Assembly: GCF_028453695.1 (NCBI RefSeq)
Contig: NC_135773.1
Location: 1,240,001 to 1,304,000, forward strand
DNA length: 64,000 bases
DNA from: Augochlora pura
Lineage: Eukaryota; Arthropoda; Insecta; Hymenoptera; Halictidae
Direction of reading: 5' to 3'
Below the pieces are notes generated by a model that was not told where the DNA came from, did no database searches, and was given only the letters and a program-made list of their open reading frames with translations. Position numbers and translations under genes: made by a program. Shown here one piece after another: positions 21,497 to 31,821 of this stretch. The first letter of the stretch is position 1; the number at the start of each line of letters is the position of its first letter.

Positions 21497-23392
21497 GATT
21501 TCTATTTAACTTGCTTGTCTTGCAACTTATATGGCATCGTTCCGCGCGAGGACATGCAAGCCTCGGGAATTAGGAATCGCTCGAGGGGAGGGGGGAAAAA
21601 AACGACGCCGCGCCGTGAAAGTGGACAAGCAGTATGATAAAAATGTATGACACGAGATCGAAGGTGCTCGAGTATGGAAGCGGAATGTTTGAAGAAGCGA
21701 GGCGGCGCGAGCGCGTCGAGGGCGAGAAATCGTCAACGATGACTCGGTGGAATCCGAGAGAGGCCCGGGGATACGATAAACGGAACGATATCCTGTTATC
21801 ACGGCGAATAATTGATGCGCCGTGTACGCTTCTTTATTTTTATTTCGTTTTACGAGCGTGGCCCCCGTTCAACATTTCTCGAATTACCTTTCTCCGCCTT
21901 TCACCCGACGGGTAGGTGCCAACGCGCTCGCGCGCGCGCGCTCGGTATTGTTCTTTACGCGGCCGAATGAAATGGCAATTCGATTTCCAGGCGGCGCCGT
22001 CTCGCGGTTATCCTATTGCGAAAGCACGCGCGACAGAAGCCCCGTGTGGAAGGTGGGCGACAATGGCCTCTACGCCAACGGGCGGCCAACGGCTCTGCCT
22101 GTGCTTCATCCGGTTGAATTTTTCTTGCTTCCTGCGCAAATAATAACCGGCCCCGGCGCTCCAGAAAGATACAGGAACCACGCCTTCTTCGATTGCGAAG
22201 GACGTTCCGCGATCCGGCCCCGCTGCCGTCTGCGAGAAACCAAACAAGCCCGTTGCTGTTTGGACAGAGAGTTCATTTTTCCAGCGCGCGGAATTCATTA
22301 TTGAAACTCGGATCGGCGTCGTTTACAATGCCGCGCGGCGCGGCGCCGGTGTCCGCGCGAACTGTGGATTATCGGGCTTCCTGGTAACTGGACGCGTTCG
22401 GCCGTCCGGTGTTTACCTCCGTCTTCGGAATGCTTTTCACCGATTGATAAGAGTCGACCGCGCGTCCATAATAGACAGGCACGAGCATTCTGTAATATCG
22501 AATCGTGGCCGTGGAATTGCATGCTCCGCAGGCTAACGGGATCCTTTGTTGAATTTCAAAGGTATGCACCTGCGTATTCGATTCTTTAACACTTTGATTA
22601 ACCTCGATAACTCTATAAAATTAACTCTTTACAGTCCTTTAGTTTTATGTGAAAATAAAAAAAATTAATGAATAGCTTCGGTGATTTAGACTATTTTATT
22701 TAATCGTATCACTTGACAACGAAATGTTAAATTCCATCGCATCGATTACATTTTCTCCTTACGTTCCGCGCCTATAAAATATAAAATAGATTAAAACGCA
22801 GATCAATTTTGCAAGTGTTCGCGAATAATTTCGTCGCAGATGAATAAACGACGTGCGGCAATCAAAGTGCAGCATAGGGCACACTTGACAAAACCGGCGC
22901 ACGCTAGCAGGAACATCGAGACGAGTTAACAGAGAACGAAAGTTTAATTGCCGGGCGCAGTAAGTCCCCTTATAATTTTCTAGCATTTTCGTGTAACAGC
23001 CGCGAAATAATTCAAGACGGCCTGCCGGCGTGCGTATGTGGAACGCGAGGCGAAACGCAACGCGCCCGAGTACCGTTTATTCTCCTTCGCCGCAAATAAG
23101 CATCTAAAATTTCGAACTCTCGCGCGGCAGAGAGAGAGTCTATTTATCACGCATCGCATTCACGGGCCATGAAATGAGTTATCTCGAGCGAACGCGGAAC
23201 GACGAGCACCGTTGCTGAAGTTTCCAGGCGTCGGGAGAGGAGAGGAGAGACATTACGCCCCGGAGGTGAGACCTCCGCGCGCCCATGGGGCGGCTACGTA
23301 AGGACCGTTTCAAGGTGATCTGAATTTTTTAAGGGCCATTCTTCACGTTCACCCCGCGAACGCGATATTTCAACGTGACAGGGTTACCGAGC

Positions 23393-23448
23393 CGCTCTCG
23401 CTCTCCCTCTCTCTCTCTCTCTCTCCTTCTCTTTCTCGCTCGCTCTCT
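23393..23448. repeat. (CT)n microsatellite
   Basis: An interrupted CT run of about 56 bp. Confidence 0.9.
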
Positions 23449-23684
23449 GTACACCCCCGGGCGGCGTTCGTACAAATCGATGCTTCTCTCCCAGCAACCC
23501 CCTTTCAAACTTGCCCGCTTATCGGTACCTTCAGTTTCGAGGATTATTACTCGGCGCAACGATTCAGCTGTTCCCTCGAAAAACATCGCTGTCTATTAAA
23601 TTCCATAAGTTTTCGTCGTCTGCGTGGCAAGGAATATTATTTAGTCATTTAGAAGCTGTAACTTGAGCAATTAGGCTTGCTCCT

Positions 23685-23978
23685 AACGAGTGTACTCGTT
23701 GAACAACAGCGGAGTAATTAAGGAGAGTATGCAGTTTAGTATTCTTTATTAAATGATTTATTCTGTAGAAATATTATACATTAATGTATACTGTATTTAA
23801 TCCAATATTTGGAAATATATTAATTAGTATATATTAATAATAATATAGTAAGCTTCAATATTATTATACAATTCTTTTGGATATTAGATTTCTTTCACAA
23901 TTTAATAAAATAAATAAAATCAAAATAGAAAGTTTAACATTGAGCTAAATTTTCACGAACGACTGGTCGTTAAAGTGT
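23685..23978. mobile_element. Decayed AT-rich element with palindrome and family 2-like right half
   Basis: Starts near the palindrome AACGAGTGTACTCGTT and ends about GTTAAAGTGTTAA. The right half contains AAGCTTCAATATTATTATAC and AATAAAATCAAAATAGAA, which recur at 35735-35810 with few changes, and a diverged form is the unit amplified at 6561-6885. The borders are inferred from shared sequence, not from clear inverted repeats. Confidence 0.4.
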
Positions 23979-24542
23979 TAAAATCGTAAACCAAATCTTT
24001 TCATCCGACGACATCATTTCAGTCGAACAAACTCGACTGAAAAATTCACGAGCAAAGACTCTCTTTTATTCTCTCTCTTCATCATTCAGATTCAAGTATC
24101 CGTGTCTCTTCTAATACAATCAACGTACATTTGGTCCACATCTAAAAGGACAGCAGGTCTCCGATTCTCCATTCCAATCTTCGTTTCGTTGACCAAATTC
24201 CTTCGATGTCCCCCGAATACGTCGACTCCGATTGATAGAAGGTCTCCTCCTCGCGTCTAGGCTCGCGCACACGATTTTTCCATCGTACGTAGCCTAAATT
24301 CCTTTGGCAAAGTTCCCGGCGAACCGGTCGGCGTTCGGCTGGGACGTTGTGTACGCGCGTAACGCGGCTCCGCGCGCAGTTTGCCCGGTCCCCCCTTTAC
24401 TTATGCATAGCCGCTGCTTTCGTATGTATTCATTCGCAAACAACGCGCAGTCTTACTTTTAGCCGGGTAAACAAGTTTATCCAGTTGCGGCGGGGGAGTT
24501 TCTCCGCGAACTTCGCCCCTACTTTTGCATTATAACTTCCAG
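23979..24542. other. Unique non-coding DNA
   Basis: Mixed composition, becoming CpG-rich after 24230. Nothing recognised except that a pyrimidine-containing stretch ends in TTCCAG just before the next entry. Confidence 0.5.
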
Positions 24543-24741
24543 GGATGCCGTGGCCTGTATTAAAATGCGAGAGGAGAGCCGCACGGCCGCTCTCGGAGGT
24601 GGTAGCGCGCGCGGTGAAGTCCTCGCGGGCCACTCGGCCGCGAGTATCGTCGACGGGCGAGAATCGTGGCGCTGGTCCTTCGCGGAGTCCGCTGGTGGAC
24701 GACCCGCTGTTCAAAGGCGAGCTGAAAGTAGAAATTTCTAG
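24543..24741 (+). other. Weak candidate coding exon, unrecognised
   Basis: Preceded by an acceptor-like AACTTCCAG and followed by a strong donor, TCTAG then GTAAGGAG. Across the 199 bp one plus-strand frame is open (its only stop lies in the intron, at the TAA of GTAA). The product would contain an Arg/Ser-rich part and end DDPLFKGELKVEIS. No family recognised. A minus-strand frame is open over the same DNA, so openness alone is weak evidence. Confidence 0.12.
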
Positions 24742-24898
24742 GTAAGGAGATCGTTTATTGGAAAAAGGGTTCGACTTTTACGACTCTATGGACGATCTTT
24801 GTTCCTCGCGGATTCCAAGCCGATTCGCTGGAATGCCGTGAAAGAACGAAGTTTTAGAAATGTATCTTTCGCTAATGGGGGTAAAACTAATTGCCTCT
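24742..24898. other. Unique non-coding DNA
   Basis: Short stretch with nothing recognised. Confidence 0.5.
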
Positions 24899-25136
24899 TT
24901 AACCCCTTGCGATATGCTTTCTTCTACGGTCACTGCGATTAGAATTTTTTTATAGTTGATCATTTGTTGGGAGAATAACAACAGAATAGAATAATATTTA
25001 AAGCAAATAATATTAATAATATTATTATAGAATATTATTATAGAAAGGATATCATTATAAAAAAAATTTTATTATAGAAATATTATTATAGAATATAATA
25101 ATATTATTATAGAATGTAATAATATTATATTTTATT
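24899..25136. repeat. TTAACCCCTTGCG end followed by ATTATTATAGAA repeat
   Basis: TTAACCCCTTGCGATATGC at 24899 resembles a family 2 end. From about 24987 to 25136 the sequence is a degenerate repeat of ATTATTATAGAA-type units. No right end of an element was found, so the two parts may be unrelated. Confidence 0.5.
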
Positions 25137-26208
25137 GGAAGCCAACGTCGGCAGAGGTTTCCGATTAGGCAGTTCAATTAGCAAAGTAGTTATCCATTAA
25201 ACGAAAGACGCGGCTTCGATCCAACTCGCCGGAGGACGGAAGCAATCTGGTAGAAAGCTCGGCGGTTCTCTACTTTTTCTCCGTGAACGGGACACGCGTC
25301 GCAATAATATGGATAAATACAGGTGGCGACCGCTCTCCTCGCGTTATCCCGTTAATCCCGTTAATCAATCTCGATCGCCACCGGCCACGTTGCGTGCGCA
25401 GCGCGCAGCGCGCAGCGCATGGAAGTCGGCGAGAGAGGCATTTCTAATTGGAAGTCCCTGATCGTTGATTACTTTCACGACCCCGCGGTACACGCGGCGA
25501 CGGATACAATATTGCCGGTCTTAATGAAGTTTACGAGACCGGTGTCGTTAAGACCGGGAGGACGCCGTTGCGTCCGCGTCGAATCTTTCCTCGCATTCCA
25601 ACGGCCGCCGATAATGAAATCCGTGCGACGCGCACCGATCCCGTTCCAAAAATTCAGTGACCATACAATTGCACCGCTTAGTAAATTTGTATCGCTTTTT
25701 GGAAGTCTATAGAGCTTGGTAATGTAAAAATTAATGAAATTAAAGGAATATTTTAGTTTGGAGGAATATTTATAGTTGAGCGTTTTCAGAGTAGAATATT
25801 TCGTCTGACGGAAGCTTCGTGTTCTTCGAGATGGCTTGCTCACCGTGTTTCATATTTTTAATCAGCCTTTTTTTATTATAAAAGTCGCACCTTTTTAGTG
25901 AGAAATCGTGTGTCTTTTCAGCTATTAATAACAATAAAGAATTAAAAGAGTAAGAGTAATCGATACGTGAGACATTGTAAAAATTTCTAAAAAAGTTTCT
26001 AAAAAGTTTCTAAGAAATTGTAAAAATTTCTCTGTATTTCACAGAGGATAACTTTTGAACTGCAACAGTCCCCGTATTCTGATGAGAAGTATTATTTTCT
26101 ATAAACTTTGCTTTGTATAACTGTGAAAAGCATCGTGCTCCTACAAAAACCAATTTACAAGTTACAATTGCTTAAAGACGACGCGTCACGCGTTGAACGC
26201 GAGTTCGG
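25137..26208. other. Unique non-coding DNA
   Basis: CpG-rich to about 25650, including GCGCAGC repeated three times at 25396-25418, then AT-rich. Near 25985-26030 AAAAATTTCT/AAGTTTCTAA motifs repeat loosely. No gene recognised. Confidence 0.5.
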
Positions 26209-26367
26209 CTAAAAATTGCAATTCCTGACTTATTTTTAGTAAAAATTACATCGCAATTCCTCTCTTATTTTTAGTAAAAATTACATCGCAATTCCTCACT
26301 TTTTTGTAGTAAAAATTCCATCGCAACATCTCACTTATTTTTAGTAAAAATTACATCGCAACATCTC
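26209..26367. repeat. 35-bp minisatellite, four units
   Basis: Units start at 26221, 26256, 26291 and 26326, each about ATTCCTCACTTATTTTTAG followed by TAAAAATTACATCGCA, 35 bp long, with partial units at both edges. The last units carry ACATCTC in place of ATTCCTC. Confidence 0.93.
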
Positions 26368-27951
26368 TAATGCTCCGAAAGTTATATTGCCACTGATTTC
26401 TGGAAACCGTAACCACCGCGCGACGTCTTGGCGGACTGAAACCGAACGGGACTGCTCTCCTCTCCTCTCCCTTATAATGAAGTTCTCTCTGCGGATCGTT
26501 GCGAAGTCAACTTTCGTGATTTGTCGCGAGATAAGCAAGCGAAGTTCTGCGGGAAAGACGATCGTGTCTCTCTGCGGCCACCGTTTCGCCGGCGACCGTG
26601 TCGTGGTTTATGCGGGACGAAAAGCGAGCCGCAACCGGCAATTAACCTCCTTCGATGATTTAACCCTCGGCGATCGGGTCCGCCGATTCGCGGAGGAAGC
26701 CGCCGCCTTTTTGCACCGCCTGGCGGACGCGCGGTCTTAAAACAGCCGCGTCTCCGACTTAGGGGACGTCGAAGTTTCTTTAGTCTCGTTTAACGTTCGT
26801 ATAATGGCTGTTGACAGCATTCGTAAAACTAAGGTGCAAGCACGGTTAGTAAGAGTAAAAAAGTTTGAGAAAAGTCGTAACTCGAGGCACGGTTTAAACG
26901 AGATTCGTCGAGCCGAGATTCTCGAATAATTCAATGAAAGTTCGTCTCATTTGTTTCGAATTTTAAGCGGCAATTCCTCGTCGATACGCGTGCAGAGTTT
27001 TCATTAGAGATTGTCAGTAGCAACGAAGACGTTCTCCCAGTAAATTAGGCGACAGCGCGGCAGACAAGCGTCGTTGGTCGGCGACACCGCGAGCACAGCA
27101 AGGGACAGAGAACGAAGGGAATTGTTCCAAGAAAGTTTCCGAACGTCGAAACAACGCCCTTTAACGACGTCATTCTTCCCCGCGACCAATCCTTGCACGA
27201 ATAACAGCGACCGCGTTCTCTCGGCCCGTATATTTGTTTCGCAAACACCCCGGTTTTTTGGAACGCATCCCACTCGCAAGGCGGTTAGCAGCGCAAGCAT
27301 CGAACTTCGGAGCAACAGCCCCTGATATATTCAAATTAATACGGCCGACGCTAAACCGCGTGGCTGGCGCGGCACTCGAGTATAAATTCGCCGGCGTCCA
27401 TCACGCGCGATCGCTTGTTTTACGATCGAAAAATTCGTCGCTTTCACGATTTCATAAAAGGAACTTATGGTTCATGGTGAGGCGAGCGGTGATGCAATTT
27501 GTAGGTCGGCCGGAGGTCCCCGCCTCGCGAAGGATCGCGCGCACTTCGGTCGAATTTACTCAACTTTCAAACTGTGCTAACCAGATCGTCTCGTAAATCG
27601 TGTCCTTTTTTTCCATGCTGGAGTAAAATAATTTTCAGTCGAGGTAACTCGAGGTAAATACCGAGCAATTAGCGTCTACCGTATTCGTGTAATTCGGGTT
27701 CGGACTTGATAAGCGCCGGAGGTTTTAAATGTATTTGTGAAAAGCCGTAAGGTGTCTTGTAGACGGTCAAAGGATATTTTAATGCACCTTCCAATGATCT
27801 CAATTATTTAAAAAATTGTTACTGAGCACTGCCGTTAGATAAAGCGTGTATACTATATACCATAAATAATATATATACCATTAATAATATAGATATGTCT
27901 TAGAAGACATATTTTAAGTTTATTAAGTTTATATATAATGTAAAATGTTTT

Positions 27952-28128
27952 AAGGACGTCCAATTTGAGATGTTGTTGAGACATCTTAAAGACGTCTAAT
28001 CATGACGAACGTCTGAAAGTCGGCTCAGAAACGAATTAGACATCGTTCGAGAGAAGACGCGTTAAAGACACCCCTTTCAGGGCATGACACATCGAGTCCT
28101 AAACTGGCAATAAAGTGGACGTCTTTAA
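27952..28128. repeat. Cluster of AGACGTCT-like palindromic motifs
   Basis: AAGGACGTCC (27952), AAAGACGTCT (27988), GAACGTCTGA (28007) and GGACGTCTTT (28118) lie in both orientations. Similar clusters occur at 61015-61112 and more weakly at 31114-31160. Probably fragments of one dispersed degenerate repeat. Confidence 0.4.
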
Positions 28129-28700
28129 GAGATCCGGTGCTTATTGGGAGTATGTTCATAAACGGTCACTAAATCACCGCGGCACCTGGAAACTCGTATT
28201 GTCCTGGGGGATCGTGTTGGCAATATCCTCGCAATGATAGGAGATAGCGCGTTCTGGACGCGCGCGGCGTTTTCTTTATTTCGAGTTCAGGCGCGACAAG
28301 CCGAATGATAACAGGAACGGTCGAAGTTCCGGGGCGAAGTATCGATTGAGAACTCGCCTTATCAAGTGGAAGGCTCTGCCGCTCGTAAAAGGATACGAGG
28401 CGGCGTGTCCGGAATGTCAAGAGCCTGTGTGTGTGTACCCGCTCGCGCCTCTCCGAGCCACCCCGCGAAAGTTTTAAGACTATCGTTCGCCGCCCTTCGG
28501 AAAATGCAGTTGCAGGTGCACCGTTACGTGGAACGGAAGTTCATAGAGTTGACGGCGAGATTTAGTATCCATCCCGTCAGCGTTTCGCAGGGAACGCGAG
28601 AGCGCGCGAGCGCGAGGATGGAGATTATGGGAACGTCATCCGTGGCGGCGTTCACCGGCGCGCTGATTAATTATTCAATTAATGCGAAGCTATTCTGCCG

Positions 28701-28734
28701 CGACGACGACGACGACGACGATGACGACGACGAC
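28701..28734. repeat. (GAC)n microsatellite
   Basis: About eleven GAC units with one GAT interruption, giving an Asp-rich run in one frame. Confidence 0.92.
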
Positions 28735-30599
28735 ACCGTCGTCGTATCACGAAGAATCCCGCGGCTCGTCACACCGGGTCCCAGCCAAATTATTTTCGAC
28801 TTCGCCGAACTGTCGTACGTCGTACGAAGTAGGATCGTTCCACCTCCGTACGAACTTAACGCGTTCAAGTGCCGCCATTTTTGAATTAAATTAATGTGCT
28901 TTGAGTCGACTATGACACCGAGTTAAAAGATGTAAGTTATGAATTTTTTTTCGATATTGTAAAATATTGAATATTTTTTCTATCCAGAGTATCGGTGCAT
29001 TAATTTTTTTGATACTGTGAAATATTGAATATTATAATAAAAATACGCTATCATAAAGTAGAGACTTCAAGCTTCAATTTAAAAAGAAAGTCACGATATT
29101 ACGATACTTCTCAACAAAGTTACAGCTATTCAAAGGCCGACAATTTTTCGGCCGAACGTAGCGATGCTTTAATCTCGCTGTCTGCCATAGCGCAGCGATT
29201 TTTCACGGCGCTTCATAGTCGCCGGTCGAGTGCATAGAGTTAATGTCCGCGTATTCAGTCTTCGTCAGGATCTCGTTATGTTCGTAACAGTATACGCGGC
29301 GGGAGAGCTAATTTTTCAGCGCAATAAACATCGAACGGACAGGAAACGGTAACGCAAGCTCGCCCAACGAAAGGCCAATTATTTCCCACCGATCTAATAG
29401 GATTAATACGCAGGAAGGTAACGCGATAACTATCTTCTCGGACGGGTTCGAGCGAGAACGACCGGGGGGCGAACGAGAATCCAGCGGAATCCGATCGGAG
29501 AAGGACGGAGAGGAGAAACCGCGCGCGGTTTTCTCCGAGGCGTTCGCGAGAAGGGTTAAAGGAATTCTGGAAAGCGTCGGGAGCACGCGAAAGACAGTTA
29601 TTGCCCGAACGCCGCGTGCTCCCGTTGATCCTAGACTGCTGGTTCCTAACCACCGGCTGTTTCGTGCCTCTCCGGCTCGACGTCGTTAAATCATCGTGTT
29701 ACAGTATCGACAGATGCGGGTCATCGGCGGGAATATTAATAGCAGACTGCCGGGGATGTTTCTTCGCGGGTAAGAACGTCGAAAAACCGCGACGAGGTGT
29801 TGTATAGAGACGGTGTACAGCGGATAGAGAAATTCAGTGACGAGATATTGCTATGAAATTGTTACTAAAAATATTTAGATAGTAGTCATTTTAAGTTATA
29901 GATAATTAAAAATTTTGTTTCGCAGTTGGTGAACAATTTTCATTTTTAATTAATTTTCATTGATCTCTTTTGGCTGAGAGAATGGCAAAAGTCTGACAGA
30001 AAATGTGCAATAATCAGTAAATCGCGTGGAAGGTTTCATTAATTTCTTCGCTTCTATGATCCGTAGATCTTTGCGAAGCGTTCGCAAATTAAAAATTCTT
30101 TCATCATCGATTCGAAAGAGTCGATTTTTTAACAAAATATCACTGAATTTCTCGACCCGGCCCAGAGCGCGGCGCACGCTTCCGTATACGCCAGGAGACG
30201 CGAAGAACTAGTTCCCTCCCGAGGCTGTAACCTCTATCCTCCATACTCCATATGATGGACGTTAACGAACGCGAGACCGTGCGGCGGGACGGTACGGGGG
30301 GAGACGAGCGTATTCTCGCGGTGTTGCGGACCGATGGATAATTGGTTCTAATAGGCGTCTGGAGGCTGACTGCCGTTACCGGACCAGAGAGAGGCTTCGT
30401 CCTTTCTTTCCCTTCTGCGTGCACGTGACCCGCGGGCCCGCCGTGTTTCCAACGGGAACCCATGTTCGAACAGACCACGGACGGTATATCTGTGGTGTCG
30501 CGTTACGTTACGCTCGCATTAGCCAAGCCGTTACCAGTTTCATCCATTCCCGTCAAGGAAACCGCGACTCTCAATCGCCTTCCTTCTAATGCCTGCATC

Positions 30600-30627
30600 C
30601 GCGACGACGACGACGACGACGACGACT
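30600..30627. repeat. (CGA)n microsatellite
   Basis: Nine consecutive CGA/GAC units. Confidence 0.92.
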
Positions 30628-31301
30628 ACGAGACAAGCCGCTAAAAGGACATAACCGCGTTCTGGTCGCAATAAGCTTATACCCTTACTCGTACGCAACA
30701 AATTTGGAACTCGCGTACGCTCGCTTCGGTAATGTAGACGTCACCGTCTTTCATTCGAGCAGATCTTTCGCGGCTCGATTCAGAGCCGAGTTATGCATCC
30801 TCTTTGGAGACTCAACATGTTGGAAACTTCATTGACTAGCTTAATTTGCAACTTCGGTGACGTACCGGGTGTCTCGAGGAAGGCGGGTAGGTACATATAT
30901 GCTGTCGCGCTATTTTAGTTCAATTGGCAAGGTATCTTTTAACAAAATCGCAGCGGGCTATTTTTTCGTAAATTTTCATAGAAATCGGGGCATTTCTATT
31001 CATTTCAGAGAAGCATATTTCTAGCAAAACGAGAATTCTCGTTTCCCGATGCGAATGTGTTAATATTGAAGCTACCAATCCAGTCGAAATTACTAGCTTT
31101 TGATGTTTCTTTTACGTCTTTAAGATCTCTGTTTTTGGACCTCTTTAAGGCGCTTTGAAGACGTTCTTAAATTATCATGCCACGTTTCTAAAACAATCTT
31201 TATCAAATTTACTAATATTTAACAAAATTGTCAAGAACTATTATCTCTTACATAAGCCATATAATTCAATTTTATAATCTATAAAATACATCCAGATTAT
31301 A

Positions 31302-31376
31302 TAAAATGGAAACACTGGAAGTCCGAAGAAATATTTTGGATTTCCAGTTAAAATGGCTCCGACTGTAAAGGGTTAA
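31302..31376 (-). mobile_element. Family 1 MITE, truncated (end only)
   Basis: Matches the right 75 bp of the copy at 53544-53792: ATGGAAACACTGGAAGTCCG, then CAGTTAAAATGGCTCCGA, ending in GTAAAGGGTTAA. The rest of the element is missing. The orientation is opposite to the reference copy at 13906. Confidence 0.7.
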
Positions 31377-31632
31377 ACTCAGCCGGCGGTTCTCCGGACG
31401 ACAATCACGTTTCTTCTCCGACCGAACAGCAATCGTTTTCGATTCCTCTCGCGGCAAAAAGGAAGAATCTGCATCGTGTAGAATCGTTCTAACGAAGACG
31501 GGGAGAACGAGGCGCGGAGGACGACAGCGCGTAGACCGCAGAAGTGGTCCCTGGACGAGTCGTGGGAGCCATGGGAACAAGTTGCCGAACGCGTCCCGCC
31601 GCCGAATGCAAATACAGCCGGGAGGGAGGAAG

Positions 31633-31821
31633 AGAGAGATCGAGATCGAGATCAAGAGAGAGGGAGAGAGAGATCGAGATCGAGATCAAGAGAGAGGGAG
31701 AGAGAGATCGAGATCGAGATCAAGAGAGAGGGAGAGAGAGATCGAGAATCGAGATCAAGAGAGAGGGAGAGAGAGTATGTGACAGAGAGTGTCACAGAGA
31801 GAGAGAGAGAGAGAGAGAGAA
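31633..31821. repeat. 34-bp purine minisatellite plus (GA)n
   Basis: GATCGAGATCGAGATCAAG starts at 31638, 31672 and 31706, with a variant at 31740, exactly 34 bp apart, each followed by AGAGAGGGAGAGAG. It ends in an uninterrupted GA run. The Arg/Glu/Asp-rich open frames across it are compositional artefacts. Confidence 0.93.

Larger units (their letters stand above)
20840..23684. other. Unique non-coding DNA
   Basis: AT-rich with ATA repeats to about 21180, then CpG-rich to 23640 apart from an AT-rich patch at 22580-22790. Overlapping open frames on both strands of 21800-22560 reflect composition. No gene recognised. Confidence 0.5.
26368..31301. other. Long unique non-coding stretch
   Basis: CpG-rich at 26400-27600, 28160-28870, 29140-29810 and 30150-30880; AT-rich between. 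Open frames in the CpG-rich blocks overlap on both strands with no recognisable domains. Contains a GACGTCT-rich patch (27952-28128) and two (GAC)n runs. A weaker GACGT patch lies at 31114-31160. Confidence 0.45.
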
